A stretch of 64,000 nt of DNA from Methanovulcanius yangii. GTDB taxonomy: Archaea > Halobacteriota > Methanomicrobia > Methanomicrobiales > Methanomicrobiaceae. The position numbers and the translations under genes are program-made. The DNA is taken from assembly GCF_018687785.1 (NCBI RefSeq), contig NZ_LTBL01000001.1:1727780-1791779 (forward strand), given 5' to 3'. Every line of letters begins with the position of its first letter. Within the stretch, counting starts at the first letter, position 1. Positions 44,476-53,237 of the stretch are shown piece after piece. Below the pieces are notes generated by a model. The model ran no database searches. It was not told the DNA's origin and saw only the letters and a program-made list of their open reading frames with translations.

Positions 44476-44892
44476 TCAGAACCACTCGATGTGGTAGGTC
44501 CCGATCACCGTGCCGGTGCGGGGCATCGTTCCGTTCTTCAGGAGCAGATAGGTCTCGTTGTCGGGGTACAGCGTCACCTCGCCCGTCGCCGTCCTCGCCT
44601 CCCCCGGGCCTATCCTGCCGAGCTCGACGATCAGGGACTCCTGTGCCCATCCCGGCGCACCGGCGGGAGTCGTAACCGGCACCGTGACGACCACGCCGGA
44701 GGCGGCAATCTCCCCGGTATTGGCGACGATCACCCGGAGGGTGTAGGTGGCGGAATGGTGTGCATCGTTGAAGACGGCATCCGTCGGTTCCGCCTCATAT
44801 ACAAGCTCCGGCGCTCCGGTGAGGAACCCTCCGAAGAAGAGGAGAATGAGCATTGCCGCTGCGATGATGACCGCTATTGCACCCCGTTTCAT
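44476..44892 (-). CDS. Membrane-anchored hypothetical protein
   Basis: A 138-residue protein. An N-terminal hydrophobic segment (residues 5-26) is followed by one beta-sandwich-like domain with a YTLRVIVANTGEIAASGVVV stretch, typical of CARDB/DUF11-type extracytoplasmic domains. It converges with the rhomboid-like gene. Function unknown. Confidence 0.65.
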   Translation of the reverse strand: MKRGAIAVIIAAAMLILLFFGGFLTGAPELVYEAEPTDAVFNDAHHSATYTLRVIVANTGEIAASGVVVTVPVTTPAGAPGWAQESLIVELGRIGPGEARTATGEVTLYPDNETYLLLKNGTMPRTGTVIGTYHIEWF

Positions 44893-45085
44893 TGCAGAAG
44901 GTATGCATCGCCGCAGGGGAAAAAAGTGCGGTCACGGTTTTTTTGCATATGGTGGCGGCATCGATTCGTACCCCTCCCCGGCAAAGGAACAAGGATAAGG
45001 TTTTTTGGGGCGGAATGCAACGGATAACAGAAAAACCGGGGGTCACCACGGCCGCCGGTTCCTTTTCCAAGGAGATGAAGAAACC

Positions 45086-45568
45086 ATGGCACCGAAGGTA
45101 CGCCTCGAGACGACAGAGGGCGACATCATCATCGAACTCTATGATGACATGCCCGTAACCGCAGGGAATTTCAGAAAACTGGTCGAAGAAGGGTTCTATG
45201 ACGGCATTATCTTCCACCGGGTCATACGGAATTTTATGATCCAGACCGGCTGCCCCCGGGGTACCGGCACCGGCGGACCGGGATATACGATCAAGGACGA
45301 GAAAGTCAAGGGGCACTCGAATGCCCGCGGGACCCTCTCGATGGCAAACACGGGACAGCCGAACACCGGCGGGTCGCAGTTCTTTATCAACCTCGTCAAC
45401 AACGACTATCTTGACTGGGACAATCCCCAGACCCCCTATGCCCACCCCGTCTTCGGCGAAGTGGTCGAGGGGATGGATGTGGTCGACAAGATCGCCCTTA
45501 GGCGAACCGACCGCTCTGACAAACCGGTGGACGAGGTCAGGATCCTGAAGGCAACGATTATCGAATAA
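45086..45568 (+). CDS. Cyclophilin-type peptidyl-prolyl cis-trans isomerase
   Basis: A 160-residue single-domain cyclophilin without signal peptide. Active-site motifs are FHRVIRNFMIQTGCP (catalytic Arg and Phe), GTLSMANTGQPNTGGSQFFI and HPVFGEVVEGMDVV. It speeds proline isomerisation in protein folding in the cytoplasm. An aaggagatga Shine-Dalgarno precedes the ATG at 45086; the upstream in-frame start at 45005 is not needed. An oligo-T terminator follows. Confidence 0.95.
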   Translation: MAPKVRLETTEGDIIIELYDDMPVTAGNFRKLVEEGFYDGIIFHRVIRNFMIQTGCPRGTGTGGPGYTIKDEKVKGHSNARGTLSMANTGQPNTGGSQFFINLVNNDYLDWDNPQTPYAHPVFGEVVEGMDVVDKIALRRTDRSDKPVDEVRILKATIIE

Positions 45569-45571
45569 TTC

Positions 45572-45579
45572 TTTTTTTT
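45572..45579 (+). terminator. Oligo-T terminator after the cyclophilin gene
   Basis: A T8 run three bases after the TAA stop, followed by an A-run. Confidence 0.5.
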
Positions 45580-45696
45580 AAAAAATCACGGGGAATGCTT
45601 CCGTGATCGTCGCAAAATATTGGGTGGTGGATCCCTTCGAATGGAGATGGGGCCCTCTCGGTCGGCCGCTGGAAGATGAGTGCGGATAAGGGGTTG

Positions 45697-46251
45697 TTAC
45701 CGCATTCTGCGCCGGATAGCCGTCCACACTCCTCCAAGAGGCAGTCCCATGAGGATAGCGCCAATCGGGGCGGGAGACTCCGTCGGCTCCAGATCCACTG
45801 CCTTGACCGTCTGGCCCGGAGAGGCGGATGGGGACGGGGTAAATGCCGTTCCCACGGGTGAAGCGGTCGGCGTCTCCGGATCGGTTCCGTGGATGACAAG
45901 GGTCCGGAGCTGGACGGATGAGGAGCCATAGGGGTAATCGCCGTTCGCCGGTAGCTGGACCTTATAGGTGCCGCTCATCCACCCTGTGGTCGGAAAGGTA
46001 ACCTCCCAGGAGCCGCCCTCCCGGATGGTCGCGGGCAGGGTGGTGATCTTTTTTGACTGGAAATTCGGGACGTCCCGGAATATCTCCACCTCCACCGTGG
46101 CACCGGCGGGGAGATTGCTCTCCCCCTGCACGACGAGGGGGTCGCCCGCATCCAGCTCCGCCGGGACGGTGAAGCTGATGAAATAGGCCGATGCCCCGCC
46201 GCAGAGGAGGGGCAAAAAGAGGCATAGACAAAGAATTGTGCGCACGTTCAT
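45697..46251 (-). CDS. Small exported surface protein
   Basis: A 184-residue protein with a signal peptide (1-22, ending GGASAYF), one beta-sandwich domain (about 23-125: AELDAGDPLVVQGESNLPAGATVEVEIFRD, GWMSGTYKVQL in two parts) and a Thr/Pro linker. The tail is TESPAPIGAILMG with IRRRMR at the end. The domain resembles those of large methanogen S-layer-type proteins. I chose the ATG at 46251, where the signal peptide begins, instead of the longer frame to 46488. Confidence 0.75.
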   Translation of the reverse strand: MNVRTILCLCLFLPLLCGGASAYFISFTVPAELDAGDPLVVQGESNLPAGATVEVEIFRDVPNFQSKKITTLPATIREGGSWEVTFPTTGWMSGTYKVQLPANGDYPYGSSSVQLRTLVIHGTDPETPTASPVGTAFTPSPSASPGQTVKAVDLEPTESPAPIGAILMGLPLGGVWTAIRRRMR

Positions 46252-46415
46252 GGAATCCTCCGGCAGGTGCCCCCCCCGGACACCCGCTCGTACATGATAT
46301 ACTCCCGGTGACCGTGATAAAGGTGCGGTACCTGCATCGATGAACAACCCGGATTTAGGGCCGTGGCGTGCCCATGCGGTTTCTCCGGGGAAATGAAACG
46401 AAATATGACTTTCAA

Positions 46416-47234
46416 TCAGAACGGGCCGGTGTAGAGGAGAACCGGCAGCGCCACGAATATCGCAAGCATCGCTGCCGCAATTCCCCACTGGCGGGAGGGG
46501 ACCGGTTCCTTCGGGAGGGCATCATACGTGCGCTTTCCATAGCCGCGGCACTGCATGCAGATGAAGGTGCGTTCTCCCTGTTCATAGCTACGCAGGAAGA
46601 GCGAGCCGATGGCATAGGCAAGGGTGGTGAGGCGGTACCGGTACGGCAGTCTCCGGTCAAAGGCCGCGAAGTGACGCAGGGCAAGCGCTCGGTTGATGTT
46701 TGCGTATATATCGGCAAAGACGAAGAGGTAGCGGATCATCATCCCGAGCGAGAGGGCCATCACCGAGGGCAGGCCGAGGCGCCGCCCGCCTTTGAGCAGG
46801 TCCTCCATCGGGGTCGTGGAGGAGAGCAGGATGACCCACAGGATGCAGGCGGTAAACTTCATCGCGAGGATGGCGGCAAACTCCACGGACTGGGCATAGA
46901 TGGTTATTCCCATGGGCAGGGAGAGAAGCGGCGTGAAGGTATCATAGTACGGGTTTTCGAAGAATATCTGGAAGACGATGATGAAGAGCCCGAAGGGGAG
47001 TGTCAGCAGGTAGCGCCAGAGAAGGGTCGAGAGCGGGAGGCGGGAGAATCCCCACCAGACGCCGAATATGAGGAGATACCCAACAAAGAGCGGGATGACC
47101 ATCGTGGAGTAGGGGACCGCGACCATTGCGATGATGGCCGTAAAGGCGATGAGTATCTTTACCCGGGCGTCGAGGCGGTGGATGGGGCTGTCCCGGTGGG
47201 CATCCAGCTCGATCGTTGCCAGGTGTTCGATCAT
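46416..47234 (-). CDS. cbiQ: ECF transporter transmembrane component (CbiQ/NikQ)
   Basis: A 272-residue membrane protein with five or six hydrophobic segments and the T-component signature: SPIHRLDARVKIL at the N-terminus and an Ala-Arg-Gly-like coupling motif (ALALRHFAAFDRR; CRGYGKR) in cytoplasmic loops. It links the ATPase to the substrate-capture subunits of the cobalt/nickel importer. Its start overlaps the cbiO stop by four bases on the minus strand. It is the last gene of the importer cluster. Confidence 0.88.
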   Translation of the reverse strand: MIEHLATIELDAHRDSPIHRLDARVKILIAFTAIIAMVAVPYSTMVIPLFVGYLLIFGVWWGFSRLPLSTLLWRYLLTLPFGLFIIVFQIFFENPYYDTFTPLLSLPMGITIYAQSVEFAAILAMKFTACILWVILLSSTTPMEDLLKGGRRLGLPSVMALSLGMMIRYLFVFADIYANINRALALRHFAAFDRRLPYRYRLTTLAYAIGSLFLRSYEQGERTFICMQCRGYGKRTYDALPKEPVPSRQWGIAAAMLAIFVALPVLLYTGPF

Positions 47235-48064
47235 ACCGTCTTCTCCAGGAGTCCGAGCACCGCCGTCTCCATCGCCTCATAGGAGAGTCCTGCGTCGATA
47301 TCGTACCCTTCCTCGAGAATCCGGCGGCGCAGACGTGCGAGGATCGGTACATCGAGGCGGGCGTCTCTCAGGAGCTCTTCCTGCATGAAGACCTCTTCCG
47401 GTGTCCCCCGGGCAACGACACGTCCGTCATTGAGGACATAGACCGTATCGGCCATCTCGGGAACGAGGTCGACATGATGGGTGGAGAAGATCACTGTCAT
47501 CCCGTATTTTTCCGGGAGCGTCCTGATGAACCTGCAGAGCTCTGCCACTCCCCGCGGGTCGAGGCCCGACGAGGGTTCGTCGAGGACCAGTACCTGGGGC
47601 TCCATTGCGAGAACACCGGCAAGTGCCACCCGTTTCTTCTCCCCTCCGGAGAGCTGGTGCGGGGCACGGTCCGCCAGGTGTTCGATCTCCAGCAGCCTGA
47701 GTGTCTCCTCGACCCGGTGGGCAACCGTCTCGGCATCGAGACCAAGGTTGACGGGTCCAAAAGCGATGTCTTCTGCGACCGTCGGGGAAAATATCTGGTC
47801 ATCGGGATTCTGGAAGACCATCCCGACGGTCCGCCGCACCATCCTGAGATTCTTTTTTGTGACCTCTTCTCCCTGGATGAGCACCTTTCCCGATGTCGGC
47901 TGGAGAATCCCGCAGAAGAGGGAGAAGAGCGTGCTCTTCCCTGCACCGTTCGAGCCGAGGACCGCAATCCGTGCATGGCGGGGAATAATGAGGTTTATGT
48001 TGTCAAGTGCGGGGATGCCGCCGCGGTAGGTGTAGGAGAGGTCCCGGGTCTCGATGATGTGCAT
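47231..48064 (-). CDS. cbiO: ECF transporter ATPase (CbiO/NikO)
   Basis: A 277-residue ATPase with Walker A GSNGAGKST, Q-loop VFQNPDDQIF (typical of ECF ATPases), signature LSGGEKKR, Walker B LVLDEPSSGLD and the switch His in FSTHHVD. It powers cobalt or nickel uptake. A 125-base gap separates it from cbiN upstream, with a possible separate promoter (minus-strand cttaatact near 48100). It overlaps the cbiQ start. Confidence 0.92.
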   Translation of the reverse strand: MHIIETRDLSYTYRGGIPALDNINLIIPRHARIAVLGSNGAGKSTLFSLFCGILQPTSGKVLIQGEEVTKKNLRMVRRTVGMVFQNPDDQIFSPTVAEDIAFGPVNLGLDAETVAHRVEETLRLLEIEHLADRAPHQLSGGEKKRVALAGVLAMEPQVLVLDEPSSGLDPRGVAELCRFIRTLPEKYGMTVIFSTHHVDLVPEMADTVYVLNDGRVVARGTPEEVFMQEELLRDARLDVPILARLRRRILEEGYDIDAGLSYEAMETAVLGLLEKTV

Positions 48065-48189
48065 GGATGTGTAACCGAAGATATTCGGGGAGCAGAGAGT
48101 ATTAAGATTCTGTTATTGTGTATGAACCAGCCGGGAAAAAAAATGAAGTTTTTGTGGTGGTTCCTCTGTGGGTTGTGTGCAGACGGTTC

Positions 48190-48528
48190 TTAGCTGGTCT
48201 TCTTTGATGCAAGCAGCTTGGTTGCCCCGAATCCGAGAACGAACATGACAAGGATGCCGACAAAGACTGCAAGGATTTCTCCGGTTTTGCCGCCCTCCTC
48301 ACCGGTGGAGTAGTCGGGCAGCGGGGCCTCGTACTCGAAGGTGCCCCCGCCGATGGCTTCGGGATCGCCATCTTCGGGGGAGGGGCCGGTCAGTTCCTTC
48401 TCGCCCTGAACATAGAGGGCCGTCGATTCAAGGCCGTCGGGATCGCCCGATGCGAGGAAGACGGCAAGCCCGCCGACAATGATGGCGATGATGAGGCCTG
48501 CAATCATGAAGGTCTTGTTGTCAATCAT
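48190..48528 (-). CDS. cbiN: CbiN/NikN-like PDGLE-domain subunit
   Basis: A 112-residue protein with two membrane segments (about 8-28 and 85-107) around a short extracytoplasmic domain beginning SGDPDGLES, the PDGLE motif of CbiN/NikN. Such subunits work with the M subunit in metal capture. The ATG at 48528 overlaps the stop of cbiM by four bases. A minus-strand frame running further upstream to 48750 is in the wrong frame for cbiM and is rejected. Confidence 0.88.
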   Translation of the reverse strand: MIDNKTFMIAGLIIAIIVGGLAVFLASGDPDGLESTALYVQGEKELTGPSPEDGDPEAIGGGTFEYEAPLPDYSTGEEGGKTGEILAVFVGILVMFVLGFGATKLLASKKTS

Positions 48529-49181
48529 GCGGCTGCACCTCCGCCGGATGGATCCGTTGCCCCCTCTGCCAAAAGGTCGGGGCGCGATGCGACGAGGAAG
48601 TAGATGATCGCTGCTGTGATGATGCCCTCGATAATACCGATGGCGGCGTGGTAGGTCCCCATGGCAATGAGTCCGGGCACAAGCGGGAAGGTGCCGGCGA
48701 AGGCCATCTCCACCGCTGCGGCAAGGGATGAGATGAAGCATGCACACCATGCGGCGATTCCTGCCGAGAGGTACATGCTGGCCCCGGCGGATTTCAGTGC
48801 GGAATAGCCGTAGTAACCGACGAACCCGCCGATGACACCCATATTGAGGATGTTTACCCCCATCGTGGTGAGGCCGCCGTCACCGAAGATGATGCCCTGG
48901 ATGATGAGCACCAGCGTCAGGATAAAGACGGCCGCATAGGGCGACCCGAGGACGATGGCTGCAAGAGCCCCGCCGACCAGGTGCCCGCTGGTCCCCATCG
49001 CCACCGGGAGATTGAATGCCTGGATGGCAAAGATCCCTGCCGCAAGGACGGCGATGAGGGGTATTTTATCTTCAGAGAGCTCGTTTTTCGCCCATCTGAG
49101 GGCGAGCGCGATAAAGATGAGTGCGATGATCCAATATATCGCACTCTGCCAGAGTGGAACAAATGCGTCCGGTATATGCAT
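48525..49181 (-). CDS. cbiM: ECF transporter substrate-capture component (CbiM/NikM)
   Basis: A 218-residue membrane protein that begins MHIPDAF. The N-terminal Met-His is the metal-binding start of CbiM and NikM, which place the metal with the N-terminal amine and His residues. Other conserved segments are MGTSGHLVGGALAAIVLG and QGIIFGDGGLTTMGVN. Cobalt and nickel versions cannot be told apart with confidence; both metals are needed by methanogens (corrinoids, F430, hydrogenases, CODH). agaaggtg precedes the start. The operator at 49195-49222 covers the promoter. Confidence 0.9.
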   Translation of the reverse strand: MHIPDAFVPLWQSAIYWIIALIFIALALRWAKNELSEDKIPLIAVLAAGIFAIQAFNLPVAMGTSGHLVGGALAAIVLGSPYAAVFILTLVLIIQGIIFGDGGLTTMGVNILNMGVIGGFVGYYGYSALKSAGASMYLSAGIAAWCACFISSLAAAVEMAFAGTFPLVPGLIAMGTYHAAIGIIEGIITAAIIYFLVASRPDLLAEGATDPSGGGAAA

Positions 49182-49194
49182 AACACACCTTCTG

Positions 49195-49240
49195 GTAATA
49201 CAATATTACAAGTTCGTATTACTAAGTATTGATATATAAC
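49195..49240 (-). promoter_or_regulatory. Promoter and inverted-repeat operator of the Co/Ni ECF importer
   Basis: GTAATAC-N14-GTATTAC (49195-49222) is a perfect 7-base inverted repeat. On the minus strand the TATA-like gttatatatc (49231-49240) lies just upstream, so transcription would start near 49210, inside the repeat. This is the layout of a metal-dependent repressor. The spacing resembles that of NikR sites in other prokaryotes, but no regulator gene is nearby, so its identity is inference. Confidence 0.6.
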
Positions 49241-49421
49241 AATTTTTAATAAAATGTGTTAATAATGCGCATATGTGTATTAGATCCGCGGGGTGACCAT
49301 CATTTGTGGTGGGGTGTTGCCGGTGGGGAATCCTGAGGCAGACCTACTCCGCGAGATATAATTTGATGTAGGTCAGACTAACAGGAAGGAAGGATGCCCT
49401 GTGGGGGCTGGTGAAGACCTG

Positions 49422-49883
49422 ATGAATGGAGAAACGGAAGTCGACGACAGCAGGCTTGAGAAGGTGATCGGCTACACATTCCGCGATCCTGCCCTTCTCA
49501 GGCGTGCCCTGACCCGGCGGGCACGGGCGCAGGAAGACGACAGCCCTGACAGCGAAGGGCACATGGATGCGCTGGCAACGCTCGGGGATGCGGTGATCGA
49601 CACGGTGGTCCTCGAGTCCCTCTATGCAGCAGGCATCGCTGACAAGGGCGAGATGTCGGTGGCGAAGATGAATATGGTCAATATGTCTTCCCTGCGGGGT
49701 TTGGCGGAATCGATCGGGCTTTCTGATTACGTCCTCTGGGGCAAGGGTGAACGGCATCAGCATGTCTGGACGTCCGGCAGGGTGCTCGCCGAATGCATGG
49801 AGGCGCTCTGCGGCGCCGTGTATCTCGATGGCGGGATGGATGCAGTAAGAAATGTCCTAAAACGCCTTTTATTTCTCGTTTAG
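49422..49883 (+). CDS. RNase III-like domain protein, lacking one catalytic residue
   Basis: A 153-residue single-domain protein. LATLGDAVIDTVVLESLY (about 51-68) corresponds to the RNase III signature helix, and ECMEALCGAVYLDGG (124-138) to its second acidic motif. By alignment with bacterial RNase III, Asp56 and Glu127 keep two of the four acidic metal ligands and Glu124 stands in place of an aspartate, but the LEFLGD glutamate is Ala52. There is no double-stranded RNA-binding domain. RNase III is rare in archaea. I chose the ATG at 49422 (ggtga seven bases upstream) over a GTG at 49401. Confidence 0.7.
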   Translation: MNGETEVDDSRLEKVIGYTFRDPALLRRALTRRARAQEDDSPDSEGHMDALATLGDAVIDTVVLESLYAAGIADKGEMSVAKMNMVNMSSLRGLAESIGLSDYVLWGKGERHQHVWTSGRVLAECMEALCGAVYLDGGMDAVRNVLKRLLFLV

Positions 49884-50032
49884 TCCATTATTATTGAAAT
49901 TTCAGCACCTGCGCCCCTTTTCGTGGGTGAATGCCGTGTTTGTGGGGCGTTGTCCTCCGGGAACTGCATTCTGCATATAAGTCTTCCCCGCCCTCGGGGC
50001 CGGCATGAGAAATATTTATATGCTGCCTATTT

Positions 50033-50058
50033 TTTATGCATTGCATAAATTTATATAC
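50033..50058 (+). promoter_or_regulatory. Promoter with a 17-base palindrome before the transglutaminase-like gene
   Basis: TTTATGCA-T-TGCATAAA (50033-50049) is a perfect 8+8 palindrome that runs into the TATA-like aaatttatatac (50047-50058). Another TATA-like element, gaaatatttatatg, lies at about 50009-50022. A protein bound to the palindrome would affect TBP/TFB binding directly. Confidence 0.5.
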
Positions 50059-50128
50059 TGTTGGGCGTAAAGATGTGTATTGTCGGCTACGATCTGCAAG
50101 ACTTATGGTACTGTTCAGGGGAGGAATA

Positions 50129-51181
50129 GTGTCAAATATCGCGTTTTTCGCGATTTTTACACTATTTTTGAGCATTTTTTGCACGGGGGCAACGGCTGCG
50201 GCGGTCAGCGAAGGTGATATCGCATCTGCATATCAAAGCGGTAGTCAACAGCTTTCTGCACAATCCATATCCGCAACAACCGGCTCTTCTCTCACCTGTG
50301 TGTTCACGTTCCGTGGAACGAGCTATTCATTTGACATACCCTATGACACCGATCTATACACCCGCCTTCAGGCAGAACAGAGGCGCTGGCCTGCGGGTTG
50401 TACATGGGAAGACAACGACAGAATAGGGCGCTACTACAACGGGTATGTCCATGACCCTGCCACAGATGCATTCTTTACATCACTCATAACGGGCCTCCAT
50501 GAGATCAGGGGCCAGGAAGGGCTCTCCGATGACGAGTTCGTTGAACTCTGCACCGCCTTTGTCCAGCAGATACCGTACGATGAGGATGCCGGCATGGTGC
50601 CCCGTTCACCGGCGGAAGTCGTCTATGAAAACAGTGGGGACTGCGATGAAAAGAGCCTGCTTCTTATTGGGATCCTGGCCCGCGAGGGGTATGGCACCGC
50701 TCTCATCATCTTCCCGGATGAGGCGCATGCAGTCGCAGGTATCCGTGTGAACCGCACCGGGACAGGTGAAGACTGTGCCCTTGCCGGAGAAGACGGAAGC
50801 CTGTACTACCCTGTTGAGGCTACAATGCCTGCCTATCTCGGGGAAACCGGCTGCAGAACCCAACCCGTATCATCATATGTCTATGTGACCAGCACGGGGG
50901 AGGAATGTTCCCTGGCTGTGAAAGCGGCGGCAGTCGGTGGGTGGAAGAAGGCCGAACAGGACATACTTGCGGCGGAGAAGGGTCGCCTGAACGAGCTGAA
51001 GGAGGAAATCCGGGATATCGGCTCATCCGCAGCAGCAGGGTCCTACAATGCACTGGTCTCCGTCTACAACCGCGGTGCGGCAAACTATAATCAGGAATTC
51101 CTCATCTACCAGACAATCTGTGGCATGACCGACGACTGCGCAGGTGCGCATGCACTGCTTGTTGCCAACGGTTTCCTCTGA
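50129..51181 (+). CDS. Exported transglutaminase-like cysteine-protease-fold protein
   Basis: A 350-residue protein. A signal peptide (about 1-25, with ending GATAAAV) is followed by a domain with VYENSGDCDEKSLLLIGILAREG and FPDEAHAVAGI, where the Cys (in GDCDEKS) and His (in EAHAVAG) match the transglutaminase/papain-like catalytic pair. The C-terminal 90 residues are helical and probably coiled. Such proteins cleave or crosslink peptides outside the cell; the activity here is unproven. The GTG at 50129 has aggggagga four bases upstream; an in-frame ATG at 50105 is the alternative. Confidence 0.72.
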   Translation: MSNIAFFAIFTLFLSIFCTGATAAAVSEGDIASAYQSGSQQLSAQSISATTGSSLTCVFTFRGTSYSFDIPYDTDLYTRLQAEQRRWPAGCTWEDNDRIGRYYNGYVHDPATDAFFTSLITGLHEIRGQEGLSDDEFVELCTAFVQQIPYDEDAGMVPRSPAEVVYENSGDCDEKSLLLIGILAREGYGTALIIFPDEAHAVAGIRVNRTGTGEDCALAGEDGSLYYPVEATMPAYLGETGCRTQPVSSYVYVTSTGEECSLAVKAAAVGGWKKAEQDILAAEKGRLNELKEEIRDIGSSAAAGSYNALVSVYNRGAANYNQEFLIYQTICGMTDDCAGAHALLVANGFL

Positions 51182-51508
51182 ATGGATCTCCGTCGTTTTT
51201 CTCGAAAACCTGTTTCCTTGTGTGGATGTATGCAACCGGAGGTGGTGTCTCCTTCTTCTCATATCCGGTCCGGATATGAAGGGGAGAGAGGGCTGCCGTG
51301 CCGTTCTCCGGCCCATCGGAGCATCGCCGGGGATTCCGGAATGGGGACCCCCCATGGGGCGTGAAGTCTCAAATATCCCCTGAATGTGAACGGCAGTATT
51401 ATCCGGGTCAATGCGGATGAGGGGCGGATCATTCGATGAAAAATATTCATGGATATTCAAACCAGAAGCAAAAATGAAAAGAATATTTCCCGTGCCTGAG
51501 TGACGACA
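51182..51508. other. Intergenic stretch without a recognised gene
   Basis: About 330 bases between the transglutaminase-like gene and the zinc-ribbon/Yip1 gene. Short frames on both strands lack start signals and protein-like composition. Repeated catccggtccggatatg-type runs are visible near 51255-51280 but no clear hairpin or promoter was found. Confidence 0.4.
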
Positions 51509-53237
51509 ATGCTTTTGACCGCAAATGGTAAACCTTGTATGGTGATTATCCACGAAGTACCCTGACCTTGCGGACGATGAGAAACTGCTCACCAGTTCGC
51601 CGTCCATCAGTGTAAAAGGGCACTTTTTCAACCTTTTCCTGACCAACCGCAGGGTGCTTCTCGTCCTGGTGCAGGAGGATGGTTCAGAACCGGTCGAGGT
51701 TGCGCTCTCTGCCATTCACGCCCTCTCCGCAACGTCAACGGGGGACGGCACCCCCTCAATAACTCTCAATGTAACGTCCCCGAACGGAAAACGGGGTGCG
51801 ATGGTACTCTCGTTCATCGGTGGTGGAGGGATTCCCGCCCGCGATGAGCGAAGCCGAATCCGGCAGGCCATCGGCGATGCCGTGGCGGCGGTACGTGCTG
51901 CCCCGTCCGGCGCCGCCATCCCCGACGCGGGCGGACCGGTTGCCGGGCCCCCCGGGTCCGCTGCTCATTCCCGCGTCAAACTCACAGCCGGACACATCCT
52001 CGTCAAGAAGAGGGAATATATCGCAGAGCTGACGGCTGACCTCCTTCTTCTGAAGACTCCCGATGAACCCGATGCGCCGCCGCTGACCGTCTCCCGGGAC
52101 ACAATTGTCGGTGGTGCAGCAGAGAATACGCCGGCAGGGGACCCGGTGCTTCGCCTGAATGTCAGGACGACAGAGGGGAGTGTTCGCAGTATGATCCTTG
52201 TCTTCTCCGAGTGGTACGGGGGAGGGAGGGGGCCGGAGCGTGACCGGTGGCTTGCAGTGATGACCGGGGGGACGGCCCCTCCGGCCATGCATGAGCAGTC
52301 CCGCCCGGCACCGGGGCACGGTCCCACGCCGGAGTCTCTCGGGAAAACGGGCGGGAGAGGAGAGCTCCCGCCCTCAGATCGCGGTGCCTGTACCGGTGGG
52401 AGTCCGGAGGCGCCTTCCCCCTCCTTCTGTATGGAATGCGGGGAAGCCCTCCCCGGAACGGTGCGGTTCTGTCCGCACTGCGGTTCATCGCAGAAACCCG
52501 GATCGATGGGGCGTATGGTGGCTGGAAGCGGGTATCGCAGTGACCGGGAGGGGCGACATGAACCACCCCGCAGAGGGGCGAAACGGCACAGCCGGGCACC
52601 GAAACGCAAGCTCTCCTTCCGGTTCAAAAGCCAGGAAGGAGGCACGATCTCCCGGGTGAGCGTCGTCGAAAAGGTCTTCGGATTTCTTCTCGCCCCCGAG
52701 GATGCCTTTTCGCATACCCGGAGTGAAAATGTCTCGGACGGGGTGGTGCATCTCGTCATGATGATGGGCCTCTTTGCCGTTGTCCAGGGGGCCGCGCTCT
52801 TTCTTATCGGATCCTCGCTGGATGCCGGTGTGTATCCCGTGACGGCGGGGATTGCTGCCGACACCACCTCCCTTCTCATAACGATGGGAGAGCTTGCCCT
52901 TGGGGGCATCATCATCACCATCCTCGAAGCCTTTCTCGTCTTCATCGTCCTTCGTCTGACCGGATACGCGGACGTGCCGGGAGAGACGGTCCGGACCTGC
53001 TGCTATGCGGCAACGCCCTTCGGGACGATCGGTCTTCTCCCGATCATCGGTCCCCTTCTCGCCCTCCTCTGGACCATATTTCTCCAGTTCCGGGGCGTAC
53101 AGACGGTGCACGAGACCCCGGCCGGCATCGCTGCCGCAGCGGTGATCCTGCCGGGCATCATCGCCGCAGGCCTCTTCTGGCTCCTCGTCCTCGGGGGCGG
53201 CGGAGATGCGGCCGCGGTAACGGAGGGAACACCATGA
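51509..53237 (+). CDS. PH-like/zinc-ribbon/Yip1 membrane protein with a probable frameshift near 51560
   Basis: The main frame is open from 51546 with no ATG before strong homology-like sequence (SISVKGHFFNLFLTNRRVLLV). The ATG at 51509 in another frame gives MLLTANGKPCMVIIHEVP and then stops. Removing one C from the CCC at 51560-51562 joins both into one continuous protein of about 575 residues. Parts in order: two PH/GRAM-like beta repeats (about 20-110 and 130-215), a zinc ribbon (CMECGEAL...FCPHCG) and a Yip1-type domain with five membrane segments (last 200 residues). Its stop overlaps the PKD/IPT gene start. The function is unknown. Confidence 0.65.
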
